In this document: positions 38,601 to 48,240 of the stretch, piece by piece | Position numbering within the stretch: position 1 is the stretch's first letter | Layout: each line of letters starts with the position of its first letter | Source of the DNA: Mytilus californianus | Lineage: Eukaryota > Mollusca > Bivalvia > Mytilida > Mytilidae | DNA: 64,000 bases | Reading direction: 5' to 3' | Assembly: GCF_021869535.1 (NCBI RefSeq) | Contig: NW_026262668.1 | Location: forward strand, 63,642,058-63,706,057 | The notes under the pieces: model-generated | Seen by the model: only the letters and a program-made list of their open reading frames with translations | Database searches by the model: none | What the model was told of the DNA's origin: nothing | Position numbers and translations under genes: made by a program

Positions 38601-41600
38601 ATATAGCGGAAAGTGAAGTTAATATCTTATTGAACTTACTTGTAAATAGTGTCCGACAACATCAGTCCATTGATGATCCTTATAATTATAATCGACTTTT
38701 TCGTTCATAAACAAGTGCACCATTCTCTCAATAGAATGATTACTACCTGTTGTAGCGCCTAAATTTTGACCAACACGTACACCATTAGCACTAGAACAGA
38801 ATTTATATCCGATATGAGATTAAAGCCCTGTTAAAGTTTAAATGAGAACCAATGTATAAATGAAAAGAAGAAGTTTAGCAGTCAATTAGAGAGTTACCTA
38901 ACAACATAAAAAAACGAAAGATATATAGCGGTCAAAATGCGGTTTTCAACAAAAGTCAAGTGTCTATATATATATACCATGTTCAAATCACCCCGAAGTG
39001 TAGAAAGTTGTGATGACCTAATAGAAAAACAAAGGATATGAAGTATCCATCCATGACACAAAATCTGTGCACAAACAGCATAAAACGCAGAAAAAGCAAA
39101 GGAACAGCGCTTTTACTGCTGTTCTTCCTCTCAAAGTCATAGTGAGGTCTATAACACGGAGCAAAAATACTCTCACCTCACTGCAAATTTAAGACTGTCC
39201 AAAGCACCGGTTTGAGCGGAATTCTTTGCAAAATAATTCGGATAGATTTTGTAAGATGTAACACACCGAATCGGGCCCGGTCAAAAAAGAACATACTGAA
39301 AAGTAATACATATTTAAAACAAAATAGTTTTGACAGGTGAAGGACTAGTGAGTGTTCTAGAAGGATGTACATTTAGCTTTATCAATAAATATCGGATAAG
39401 TATATCTTTCATACGCAGCGAGAATTGGATATCGGCATAAATATAAATAATAACAATCGCTTGTTTTATTTTAATCGATTAATCCGAAGGATACGTTGTA
39501 CTCTATTCCATGGTTTATAATGTATTACCCTTCACGGAGAAGCTTGACCGTTTGTGCGCTTTAATGATCAAACCATGGATTTTTACTATGTACTTGTTGT
39601 CATAGTTTATAACTTTCAATTTGATATTAAAAGACAATAATAACAGAACATACACTATCATAGATTAGGTAACAAAATGCTGAGAGGGTGATAGATCAGA
39701 TTGTTACCGCTAAAAAATCATTGTCAATCTTGGCTTCTAAGAGGCATTATAACAATGCAGTCCGTTGTGTCCTTCGAAAGTCATCATTTATCTAACGCAT
39801 TGTCAATTGAAATGTCGTAACTTGGTAACACTTGTATTGTTAGTGCTTTCAAACTGAAATGATTGAAAATTCCTCAATAAGAATATTTTTTCTGTAAGCC
39901 CAGAACACAGTTATATTAGAGGTATGCCATGGCCGAGGATTGAACCCACGACCTCCCGCATTCGAGGCGAACACATCACGAAGGTGGTTTAATTTTCCAA
40001 AAAAAAAGAAGACAAACATGGCCAAAAGAAAAAGCCAAAATTACAAACACAATCCACAAAAACACTACACAGAAAGCAAGACTGTGCTACACGAAACCCA
40101 ACTTATGACTGAGGGCAATTTAACTCCGGATTTTCTATCTATTATTATTTAATGGCAGCGAAAGACTTTTCTACCAGGGTGACTTAATTAGATATTTTCA
40201 CAGGGTTAGACTTTTCAGATTAATATAACAATAGTAATAGCGAATGAACCATTTGACGCTTGACGCTAAACGGTGTTACCTCATCATTATAATAAATTAA
40301 GAATATAGTAGTATATTAAACTAGAGGCTCTGAAGCTCACCTTGGTCAATATGCATCTTCAACAATAGACACACTACAACATTGTAGATTAGAATAAAAT
40401 TCATGACAAAAATCTTTTTTGTTTGGTGATTATATTTTCTGTTTACTAAATCTCTTGATCTATAGTTTTTGCTCAAAACACAAAATTGTGTAAACAGATC
40501 ATCATTTAAGGGCAATTACTCCTTTGAAAAGTCTGCTAACTATTTCGCCAAAATTTGACTTGTTTGTAGATCTTTAGCTTATATTGCTGTTTTTTTTTAA
40601 TTTAAAGTTTCTGTCTATCTGTTATAGATTTCAAAATAATAGGCAAAAAATCAAAAATTGGTAAAAATCGTTATTAAACGGCAATGATTCTAATAAGGAG
40701 TCGTCTGAGGATTTCGACTTAGTTGACTTATTTGTAGATCTTGTCTTGCTGACTCTTTTTGTTGTTTCAAGTTTCTCTAGTTTTGAAGATGATAGGCAAA
40801 AATGAAAAAAATCGTAACATTTACCATTTAAGAAAAAATAACTCCTATAAGATATCGTCTGATAGTTTTGAAAAACAATAGTAGAGCTCAAAATTTCAAA
40901 CGTTTCTGTCCCTGTTCTCTGTTTATAACATCTCTGAAAATAATTGGAAAAACATGTATTTTACCCCCAATGGTTTATTTTTAGCCTTGTCGGCCATCTT
41001 GGAAAGCAGACAGGGTCATCGGATACATTTTTTTAACTAGATACCCAAATAATGATTGTGGCCAAGTTTGGTTAAATTTGTCCGAGTTGTTTCAAAGGAG
41101 AATATTTTTGTAAAAGTTCATGGATGACGACGGCAAAGGATACCAAGTGATGAGAAAAGCTTAATTGGTCCTTTGGGCAAGGTGAACTAAAAATGAACAG
41201 TTGATGTTAGGTAGCTAATTCATAGGCATTAACGAATATCTTTCATTCAAGCTTACTTTTCAGAAATAAGACACAACACTCTAAGCCAATAGTTATAAGC
41301 ACGATGTCAATTCTAGAAAAACTGACTACATCAGACTGTTCTTATTAGACAAGAATCTATGATCATTTGTTACTGAAATGATTTTAGAATTTATTTTTGT
41401 ACATGTTCCAAAAATTTAATGCCTTTTTTCTTGGTCCTGGAGGACATTCCTTCAGTCAGGTATTTATTATCTAATTTGTTTTTTGCGTTTGACTACCCCC
41501 CCCCCCCCCCCCCCACCCCCACCCCCACAAAAAAAGGAAAAGAAAAATTAACTATCACTTACAACATCAGGTTTGTGTGCTTAAATGTGCATTCATCTGC

Positions 41601-44600
41601 TAATCCTTGTGCTAAGTCAGCAAGTTCTGGGTCCCAATCCTGAAATAATAATGATAACTTTTTTAGGAAATGTGTTTTCCGTTATTATTTTTTATCAATT
41701 TTATCTTTAATTGTCTTAATCATCGTTTTATAATACTCAACTATTACTACATAACAGTAGTAAGAAATACTTCTTAAAGGGAAATTCGTTAAAATAAGGG
41801 ACATTGAAAAGATGGAGAAGATATAGAGCGGACAATCAAAAGCCGTAAGTTGAAGAATAACAGACCCGAAAAGAAAAACAGGCCCACATAACTATTAACA
41901 GAAATATAAAGATCGCGCAACTCTTATTCATGTGCTCCGAAAGTGGGATCAGCAGTTCCTACTCTAATAGTGACACCCGTTGTGTTACTCCGGTAATAAA
42001 TATATTCGGTGATAAGACATTGAACAACATCAGATTGGTAAATGTCTTTTTTTTCTAACCCTATGACATCATAATAGTCATAAACCATCGGTATATGTTA
42101 AATTTAATTATCATAAAACTTAACCGAATGTGAAAGTTTGAAATGAATAAATAAAACTAGAGCAAACGCAACCTCTTTAAAACCAAAAATAGGAGTGAAC
42201 GTTTTCATAAAGAGTACACCGAAGCCAGCAGAAATTGACGATATCAATATGTGCTGCATACTAGATAAAGGGTATTTTTTATTATAACCCATTTCATGGT
42301 TTCTCTTTTCATTTTAAACAACAAGTTCGTGGATTTATTTATAGTCCATACGCTTCCTTAGATGCTGCATATATATAAATAAGGAGTTGTGTTATGATTG
42401 TATAAAACAGCTGTCCATCAAAGACCAAAGGGCACGGATGTGAAAAACTTCGAATACACGTACGACACAACGTATACTGTTTGGTAAACAATAAAAGACT
42501 CCGGGATGTCAAAATCTGAAACAATTCATGAAAGTAATGGAACGGCCTGATTATGCTAAACAATAAAACGATTTTTTTCATGGCAAACAGCAAGCATTAT
42601 CGGATCCTTTTTTTTTTTAGAAAGTACAAACAGAAAGTGGCGGGGTTTGACATGGGTTAATGTTCGTCCCTCCCTTAACTGGTAAAGTGATGAACCAGTG
42701 CGACAAAAGGACAAACTGTAAAACTCACTTTAAAAGGGTTACCTCATCAGAACGGTACTATAAAAACAAATCACAACAAGTTTGAGCTTTCTAAAAAGCT
42801 GTGGACTGCTTCGCTCTACCCTAATTTAAGGTAATATGTGTACATGTGGTTGCTGAATTAGTATTATGGAGGTGTGCCTCTCTGGGGGTATGCCTATATT
42901 GGCAGAAGTTATAAAATACAGATAATGCATTTTTGTAAACATTGTATAGGAACATTGTTTAGCAAAACAAATCGTGCATATTGCAGATTAACAAAGCAAA
43001 TAAACTCGTATTAATAATTGATATTTCAATATTGAATTTCAGTGTGCAGAATATGCATAATAAAACGAACATGAATTAATGACAGTTGATCGGAACTAAA
43101 TACACATAGTTAATTTTCCGGCATTTGATGTCTTATCCTGAGACGAGAAAAGTCTGTAATTCTTTATCTCATTTAAGCTAATAGCTGTTGATGTATCTTA
43201 GCCGCATCATAAAACACCAATCAATATCAATATGTGATTAGTTATTATTTCAAGATGGCGTGTATATCGACTGAAACTAATAGCTCCGCACCGTGATGCG
43301 AAGCAAAAAGACAAAGACACAAATAACCGACCTAATTATACCCACTGGTACAGAAACCTAGCCAAATTCAAACTTATATTTAAACCATATTTTCCCCGAC
43401 ATGTTGACTGTTGTTTGTCTTTTCTTCGTCGTTTTTATCTTTGGTCCAGGGATTGTATGTTTTTCTATTATTTTTTTTTGTCTTCTTGGTGTATTTTGCT
43501 TCTTTTAAATAACCACGAATAAAATGGAATACGCCGATTTTAAAGGTTGTACAAAGGACTTACCAGTGACCACATATTTCCAGCTGATTCGTTTTTTCGA
43601 TACGCTCTGTGTACATCCAGTGCATTGGCAGCCTCCTCATCTGATATACGACAGGGTTTCGTGACTCCTTTAATGTCTAGCAAAGCAGCTTCTTTTTCGC
43701 TATTAATCTGTCTCTTTTGGGGGTTTCTTATTATATCCCTTTTACGTTGTTTATCAAATCTTGAATTCCTTCCACGTTTGATTCTGTCAGGAAAGTTGTG
43801 CCATCTGTGTCCATGGCTGTACCATATGTTGTGCCGTTTCTTGGCGCTGTTCAAATCTTTTGTGTCCTCATTCTTGTATCTTCTTTTGTTTTTAATTGGG
43901 TCTCTTTTACTTGTTTTTATGCCATTTCTGACACTGAGATTGCGTGTAATAGAACCTTGTTGATCATTTTTAGCACTATTTTTCTCTTCGTCGCTGATCG
44001 CGTTTGCTATCAATTTCTCAGCAATTTCGTCAGAGATCTTCGAATCGAAATCATCATGTGGTGGAGTGTCATCTCTGTTAAACAAAATATGTTTAGGTTA
44101 TATATGCTGAAAACTACAGTACAATACCATAAACGTTCAAATGAAATTTGCCATAACAATTGTACATCTAATCATACATCTCTTACGTTTTTTGCATTGC
44201 ACTGCGTTTTATTTAAAGTAACATAAAATTAAAAATTTGCAGTTTTTAAGTTTTGATAAAATAACTCAATTCCCTTAAATAAATCTGGCCTTAGAAGGTT
44301 TTGATTGTTTTGCTTATGTCTATTATTAACCTATACTTATATATTATACTATATGAAAATATGTAACTGCGCTCTCGAACTCTTAGTAGAGAGTGCCAGG
44401 ATGACTGACACATTAATAATATTCTTCAAGTGAGAAGATTATCCATATCGGATCGCACGGTTCTTAATCTGCATACACGAAACGTGTATATAAAGTTTTT
44501 TTTTATAAATAAGAAGATGTGGTATGAGTGCCAATGAGACAACTCTCCATCCAAGTTACAATGTATAAAAAGTTAACTATTATAGGTCAAAGTACGGCCG

Positions 44601-45056
44601 CCATTAACACGGAGCCTTTGCTCACACCGAACAGCAAGCTATAAAGGGCCCCAAAATGACTAGTGTAAAACAATTAAAACAGGAAAACCAACGGTCTAAT
44701 CTATATAAAAAAACGAGAAACAAGAAACACTTATGAACCGCACCAACAAACGACAACTAATGAACAACCTTCACCCTAACCTGAGACAGTAGTGTAATGT
44801 TACAACATAAAAAGGCACACTATAAAATATCAATTGAAATGGCTTAACTCGATCAAAAAGACATTTAAACAAAAGCAAGTAAACATATATATTATTTGTT
44901 CTTATATTAAAGTATTATTTAAAAAAAAACATTCATACTATGCACGCGAAATAACAATACTACTTACTCCTCTGAAACCGGTGGTCCCAGAGCGATATGT
45001 TCACGTGGTAGAGTAACAACACCAGTTAAAAGCAGTGTAAAAATTAGCAAGTGCAT
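25180..45056 (-). CDS. Secreted CAP (SCP/CRISP) domain protein with C-terminal ShKT domain, nine exons
   Basis: Exons, in transcript order: 45056-44968, 44074-43564, 41639-41563, 38790-38640, 37865-37738, 33775-33666, 32860-32825, 26435-26309 and 25222-25180. All junctions are GT..AG and every phase matches, giving 1272 coding bases (423 residues plus TAA). Order of parts: signal peptide (about 1-16), charged basic linker (30-175), CAP domain (about 178-320), cysteine-rich hinge (320-367), ShKT domain (373-412). CAP marks are DVHRAYR (His185), VGQNLGA, NEK (Glu256), GHYLQVVNW (His273) and VGCAVNKC. CAP proteins are extracellular and act in immunity, reproduction, venom or matrix; which applies here cannot be told. 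ShKT domains are six-cysteine modules often fused to other secreted domains. An ATTAAA on the minus strand at 25056-25051 is a possible polyadenylation signal. Single-gene context; span about 20 kb. Confidence 0.88.
26309..26435 (-). CDS. CAP-ShKT gene exon 8: most of the ShKT domain
   Basis: Acceptor TTTTTTTGCCAACAG and donor GCAA/GTAAGT. It encodes five of the six ShKT cysteines: C373, C384, C393, C405 and C409, with the typical ending TCQTSC. ShKT modules are about 35-40 residues long and this one fits. Confidence 0.86.
27050..29615. repeat. 539-bp tandem array inside an intron of the CAP-ShKT gene
   Basis: The block TTTTGGAAAATGTTGTTTG.. GACCCCTCTACCAAGAAATT recurs at about 27110, 27645, 27868, 28407, 28946 and 29485. 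The last four are exactly 539 bp apart. The second unit (from about 27597) is cut short to about 230 bp. Units share GGGTTTAAGAACATC.. GTTCGACCTGCTAGTC at their junctions. Frames of 62-85 codons repeat with the units and are not genes. The array ends in a TA microsatellite at about 29621-29645. Confidence 0.85.
29690..29829. mobile_element. Foldback hairpin, arms about 56 bp
   Basis: GTTACATGGTGTGTTAGTGA (29690) pairs with the inverse TCACTAGCACACCGTGTAAC (29810-29829), and CAGTAAATTCCATAT with ATATGGAATTTACTG. The loop contains GAGCGAAGCTC. A further half-copy of the inner arm, CATGGAATTTACTGACGCC plus a TA run, lies at about 30519-30558. It sits in an intron of the CAP-ShKT gene. Confidence 0.6.
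30519..30558. repeat. Half-arm of the foldback plus TA microsatellite
   Basis: CATGGAATTTACTGACGCCA followed by about ten TA units, matching the inner part of the hairpin at 29775-29800. Confidence 0.5.
31244..31323. mobile_element. Small foldback hairpin, arms about 34 bp
   Basis: GCATATTTTAAGGGTTAT and CTTGTCGTATAACAC pair with GTGTTATACGACAAG and ACCTTAAAATATGC around a loop AACTCAAG. It lies in the intron between exons 7 and 8. Confidence 0.55.
31325..31545. repeat. Diverged copy of the AATGAGGTCAAGGTCAGG tandem repeat
   Basis: CTTAATCACTGATCCATTAA and ATGAGGTCGAGGTTAGG resemble units of the array at 53040-53500. TTATGCTTATGCACA(T/C)C occurs twice, about 105 bp apart. Confidence 0.45.
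31627..31658 (-). CDS. Possible optional microexon of the CAP-ShKT gene
   Basis: A 32-base segment lies between a good acceptor (GTCATTTTTTTAG) and GTAGAT. In one phase it encodes QRKPEEPPTL, a plausible linker, and would join the ShKT exon in frame. It cannot follow exon 7 in frame if the strong GTAAGT donor is used, only with the weak donor four bases on. It may be a rarely used exon or chance. Confidence 0.25.
32488..32661. repeat. Three perfect 58-bp tandem repeats
   Basis: GGTAACTAATGTATGTCAGC begins at 32494, 32552 and 32610. Each unit ends TAGTAGCCGGTGAACA. The three units appear identical, suggesting very recent expansion. They lie in the intron after exon 7. Confidence 0.85.
32825..32860 (-). 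CDS. CAP-ShKT gene exon 7: 36-bp microexon
   Basis: Acceptor ATTATTTTAG and donor TGCA/GTAAGT. It encodes RDCKLDGSDPNC. Splicing directly to the ShKT exon keeps frame, the split codon becoming Lys. A weaker donor, GTATTT, lies four bases further on (exon end 32821) and would fit the optional segment at 31627-31658. Confidence 0.78.
32985..33110. repeat. Dispersed repeat copy, inverse orientation
   Basis: GAGCGTTCTTGATGAAG, AAAAGTGCTTTTGGCGCATG is the inverse of the CGCTTTTCTGG.. TTCATCAGGAACGCTC family at 21060 and 21410. Confidence 0.5.
33666..33775 (-). CDS. CAP-ShKT gene exon 6: cysteine-rich hinge
   Basis: Acceptor TTTTTTTAAAG and donor GCC/GTAAGT. It encodes SRPYDYTDGQVCSECMV and GWKCVDQTC. 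The Pro-Tyr..Gly..Cys-x2-Cys pattern with a later Cys pair follows the CAP domain in many CRISP-like proteins. Confidence 0.85.
34395..35115. repeat. Two copies of the GCGCGTTTCGTC-core repeat (34395-34520 and 34970-35115)
   Basis: Both read ACTCATCATA(G/C)ATACAATGTAC, a GCGCGTTTCG core, TTCAAA(A/T)GACT and CGCTCAAATCAAAAA. Between them lie other repeated pieces (AACAGAACCATGGATGG also resembles 37370 and 37440). Confidence 0.6.
35155..35612 (+). repeat. Retroelement 3' end (ATACCACATCT family)
   Basis: CAGTGGTTGTCGTTTG, CTATACGGTATGGGTTTTAC, GTTGAAGGCCATACGG, GATAGTTGTCTCATTTG and ATACCACATCTCC in order, as in 17500-17758. It is 5'-truncated with no coding part left. Confidence 0.6.
36020..36785 (+). 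repeat. Dispersed repeat ending in a GCCATAAAACCAGGTTCAAT motif
   Basis: Near 36717-36760 the text TAAGCGGGAGGTTTGGCTAG followed by CCATAAAACCAGGTTCAATC is one I associate with a widespread marine-invertebrate interspersed element. Its 5' limit is uncertain. No ORF. Confidence 0.4.
37738..37865 (-). CDS. CAP-ShKT gene exon 5
   Basis: Acceptor CTCTTTTACAG and donor CCTCC/GTAAGTAC. It encodes VVNWRTIKVGCAVNKCD and the end of the CAP fold, WYWVCDYWPP, matching the VGCA..C and VCNY.P motifs of the family. Confidence 0.88.
37880..38105. repeat. Dispersed repeat adjoining CAP exon 5
   Basis: Sequence with AAAAGACCAAAACACAAAC, GAGCAACATGAACCCCACCC and GATCTCAGGTGCTCCGGAAG. The copy at 41800-42025 has ATGTGCTCCGAAAGTGGGAT in the same place. 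The 120-codon minus frame across it is not a gene beyond exon 5. Confidence 0.5.
38640..38790 (-). CDS. CAP-ShKT gene exon 4
   Basis: Acceptor TTCTGTTCTAG and donor TTACAA/GTAAGT. It holds GVRVGQNLGATTGS, MVHLFMNEKVDYNY and TDVVGHYLQ. The second CAP histidine (GHY) and the acidic residue of NEK lie here. The 'VGQNL' and 'GHYLQ' boxes match the CAP signatures closely. Confidence 0.88.
39010..39345 (-). repeat. Dispersed repeat, inverse of 52020-52990
   Basis: ATCCATGACACAAAATCTGTG, CAGCGCTTTTACTGCTGTTC and CGGGCCCGGTCAAAA match in inverse order GATTTTGTGTCATGGATGG, GAACAGCAATAAAAG and TTGACCGGGCCTG at 52020-52910. Confidence 0.6.
39905..39980 (-). repeat. tRNA-derived SINE fragment
   Basis: On the minus strand GTGTTCGCCTCGAATGCGGG then GTCGTGGGTTCAATCCTCGG has the form of a tRNA-like SINE head with a B box (GGTTCAATCC). 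No intact tRNA fold is implied. Confidence 0.45.
40321..41195. repeat. Dispersed repeat with short inverted ends
   Basis: It begins GCTCTGAAGCTCACCTTGG and ends GGGCAAGGTGAACTAA. Internally GGTTTATTTTTAGCCTTGTC, GGCCATCTTGG and TGATTGTGGCCAAGTTTGG are motifs I recall from a common bivalve interspersed repeat. No coding. Confidence 0.5.
41496..41530. repeat. Poly-C / ACCCCC simple repeat
   Basis: A C run with A and T interruptions, 30 bases upstream (plus strand) of exon 3's donor. Similar homopolymer runs occur at 37167-37178 (C) and 3577-3600 (G). Confidence 0.8.
41563..41639 (-). CDS. CAP-ShKT gene exon 3
   Basis: Acceptor ATTATTTCAG and donor TT/GTAAGTG. It encodes DWDPELADLAQGLADECTF and KHTNLM, the second conserved CAP block (WDPELA..A..C.F.H). 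Starts in phase 0 and ends with two bases over. Confidence 0.87.
41800..42025. repeat. Dispersed repeat copy
   Basis: Member of the same family as 37880-38105 and 24430-24560, with ATGTGCTCCGAAAGTGGGAT and GACACCCGTTGTGTTACTCC. Confidence 0.45.
43564..44074 (-). CDS. CAP-ShKT gene exon 2: basic linker and start of the CAP domain
   Basis: Acceptor TTTAACAG, one base completing the split codon, then 170 codons and donor CTG/GTAAGT. The linker has an acidic start (DDTPPHDDFD) and then a strongly basic stretch with several dibasic sites (KKRHNIW, KRGRNSRF, KQRKRD, QKRQ). It ends with the first CAP helix, ALDVHRAYRKN.. NMWSL. CAP proteins of this class usually have a short N-terminal region, so about 145 linker residues are unusual. 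A 138-codon plus-strand frame here is antisense shadow. Confidence 0.87.
44507..44802 (-). repeat. Retroelement 3' end (ATACCACATCT family), upstream intron 1
   Basis: AAGATGTGGTATGAGTGCC, AATGAGACAACTCTCC, ACACGGAGCC and GAACAGCAAGCTATAAAG in inverse of the plus-strand copies. It lies in intron 1 of the CAP-ShKT gene. Confidence 0.65.
44968..45056 (-). CDS. CAP-ShKT gene exon 1: start codon and signal peptide
   Basis: ATG at 45056-45054. The first 16 residues, MHLLIFTLLLTGVVTL, are a textbook signal peptide, followed by PREHIALGPP. The exon ends GAGGA followed by GTAAGT, leaving two bases (phase 2). Confidence 0.88.
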
Positions 45057-45095
45057 TGTCAAAATTATGATACTTGCAAGTCGCATGCAGTCGTG

Positions 45096-45103
45096 TATTT
45101 ATA
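45096..45103 (-). promoter_or_regulatory. TATA box of the CAP-ShKT gene
   Basis: TATAAATA on the minus strand in the context GGTATAAATAC, 40 bases before the ATG. Transcription would start about 30 bases downstream, leaving a very short leader. Confidence 0.6.
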
Positions 45104-45109
45104 CCAAAT

Positions 45110-47615
45110 TTGTTATGATGGGTGTGACACTTTTGCAAATCAAAATTTAGAAAATAGGTAATTTTCATTTTGTACAATACATAAAATTTCGAATCTGTAT
45201 CTAATATTTGATTTAATCAAGTTAATCAGTGTAATCCCAAATTAATGAAACCGCGTATAAAAATTCAGCTTTTCTTACAGTTTTTATTTGCATAACGATA
45301 CGTCTTATAACATAATTTCAAAGCAAGGAACGTATTTGTTTCGGACGATCCGCCTTTAAAATGCAAAATTAATGTGATTTTTCCACGTAAAAATCATTGA
45401 CATAGTGCACCTGTAATATATTGTAAGACAAATGAACGTACAACATGAGAAAAAAATCTATTGGGAAAATTCAGAAAACTTGAATTAAGGATGATACAGA
45501 TACAGATAAGTATGTGTCATAATCAAACTTGAGGACCATCTGGGTCAGGAAACTCAATTTAAAAAAGAGATGACTTCAAATTTTCCATTCTAACAGCACC
45601 TGCATGTTATCTGTCAAATGATCTGATATTCAAGAGCCTTAGTTTTCTGTTTCAGTATCTATTTCCTTTAAAAAAAGAGTTGTGGATTACAAGGTTACCA
45701 GCCATTTTGACTGGTCAAACTGGACCTGCGACTAGCGGTTTCTATGGTGAATGAAATCCTTCATTTCTAGTTCAACAGAGTAGCATGATTTAAAAAGTGA
45801 AACAACTTTGAATTACTAGTATATTGAAAAGTCATTATTTATACTTTGGAACGTAAAGTTAAAAGAATTAAGTCAATTTCTTTTCGTTTCTTCTTGAGAA
45901 GTACAGAATAATTGCTCTTATGTTCTACTTCGCTATGCTCATACGAACATAAAGATTGTCTTAATAATGCGTAAAAAAAACCAAAAAGCAATGTGGGATG
46001 AGAAATTTCACTGATTAGTTTAATAATAAATCATGACAATTCTGTAAATCATGGTCTTCAAAACTCCGAATAAATGGTAGGAAATGATCTACAAATACAA
46101 AAATGTTCAATCAGAAAAAGAGATAATTCTATTGAATAACATATCATGAATGCAAAATATACGTGACGATCTGATCAGTGAATTTTTCTAGACGAGAGAA
46201 AGGCGCGAAATCGAAATATATAATATATATATGTAAGGAAACCGAATTACTCTAAAAATACTTATACGCCAAATTAAAGAAATGAATATACAAAAGAAAA
46301 TTTTAAATCGATTGTCCTAAATAATTTACTCACTGCTGATACATGTAATAACGAGTTTGATCAGTAATTTGTTTTCGTTTTTGAAGAGGATTGTAGCAGT
46401 TGTTGTAAAATCAACTTTATCAAACGGTAAATTGGATAATAATGATAAGGGTACATTTTAAGCATGATGGAGAGTTGTATCACTGGCAATCATACCACAT
46501 CTTCTTATTTTTCATAAGGGTTCATTTAATAAACAGACATCACAGGTTTTGAACATCTGATGACCGTCTCAGTCTATACCAGTCCTGAAGCTTTCGCCAA
46601 TTTAAAAAGTATTTGATAAAAGCATACGGCAAAATCTTCAATCAAAGTAAATGAACTGAAAATTAAACCTTATTGTTGTTCTAAATTAGCCTGCATGGAA
46701 ACATATAAAAAAGGAAGGAAATACAGAGAAGAAATCACAAATGAAATCTAATTATTCCGTGTTGATTATTTGCACATGCTGTGCAACCTTAACTTGAGCC
46801 GCAATATAAGATGTCAAACACGTGATCAGTTTTAGTGTTTATAATCAATACAAATGACTAAACCCCTACAATTTATATATATTTTAGCTTATTATCAAGT
46901 AAATTATGAAAGGCCAAACCTTTATGTATTTCAACCGTAAAGCGCTTTGTATATGTTTCACCTCCCCATCAATTTATAAAATCTCATTAACTTCCGCTTA
47001 TGGTCGACCACCCGGAATGTCCTTAATTTAAAATTTCTAACATTCAATATAAGACGTGATCTTATTAACTTTATTTAAATATCTATTAGTTTAAATTTTT
47101 ACGTTAATAACATGTACAAACTATACGACTTTCCTAGCGTGTTCTTGCTCATGATATACTCTATAATTCTATCTTCAATCTCGAAGAAGGTGCTATTTAT
47201 AGATTTGAATGTATTCACATAATTTTTTATGTAGAGTGATTATTAATAAAACATGTTATTACTGTACAGTAAAACATGTTAAACATTTGTATTGTTTAGG
47301 TATATAAATTAATTTTGATATCAAGCATTTAAATTTCAACTTCAATAGGTAGCTTGTTTATAATACACCACGCTGCAAAATGTATCTTTACGGTTTCAGA
47401 AATAATTTTCACTTCGAGACCCAACTTTTTTTTAAAATTCGCCCCACTCTGTACTGATTTGCCCTTTGTCTTAATCATAATCATGTTTTCTTTTTTGACG
47501 GCATTCTGCAGTATCGATGAAACTGACTACTGCTAAAGATGCAACGAAAAACCAAAAAATATGATAATAATGATAAAAAATAACAATTATGGAACGCCAA
47601 AACTGTCTAATTATG
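45110..47615. other. Upstream region of the CAP-ShKT gene, no gene recognised
   Basis: AT-rich, short frames only. A small retroelement 3'-end fragment (GGAGAGTTGTATCACTGGCA) lies at 46463-46512. Confidence 0.45.
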
Positions 47616-47619
47616 CCCA

Positions 47620-48240
47620 TTTTCATTATATGATGTGCATTTACCTTTATATGATGTACATTTGTCATTATACGATGTGCAAATATCCTTATATGATGTG
47701 CAAATATCCTTATATGATGTGCAAATATCCTTATATGATGTGCAAACATTCTTATATGATGTGCAAATATATGTATATGATGTGCAAATATACTTATATG
47801 TTGTGCATACATCCTTATATAATGTGCAAATATACTTATATGATGTGCAAATATCCTTATATGATGTGCAAACATACTTATATGATGTGCAAATATCCTT
47901 ATATGATGTGCAAACATCCTCATATGATGAGCAAATGTACGTATATGATGTGCAAATATACTTATATGATGTGAAAGCATACTTATATGATGTGCAAACA
48001 TACTTATATGATGTGCAAATATCCTTATCTGATGTGCAGATATACTTATATGATGTGCAAATATACTTATATGATGTGCAAATATCCTTATATGATGTGA
48101 ATTTTCCCTTATATTATGTGCAAACATCTTTATATGTTGTGGTTGTGTCATTATATTATGTGCTTGTATCATTATATGCTGTGGTTCGGTTTACTTCATT
48201 ATATGATGTCAAAACGTCCTTATATTCATGATGTGCTTTC
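47620..48240. repeat. 21-bp minisatellite, about 28 units
   Basis: The unit is close to TTATATGATGTGCAAATATCC, repeated from about 47625 to 48235, degenerating at the right end (TTATATTATGTGC, TTATATGCTGTGG). Because the period is a multiple of three, frames stay open on both strands: 233 codons minus (heptad AHHIRIF), 198 plus (YDVQISL) and 137 plus in another phase. Simultaneous openness in several frames points to a repeat, not a protein. Confidence 0.85.

Noticed and set aside
39905..39980. A functional tRNA gene
   Set aside because: Only the B-box half is convincing. No cloverleaf could be drawn, so it is listed as a SINE fragment.
43547..44226. Plus-strand frames of 138 and 142 codons
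   Set aside because: They are antisense to exon 2 of the CAP-ShKT gene, whose minus-strand reading has phase-matched splice sites and domain content.
47471..48231. Long overlapping frames (233 and 198 codons) as genes
   Set aside because: They are open because the 21-bp repeat period keeps all frames in register. Composition is pure repeat with no start context or domain.
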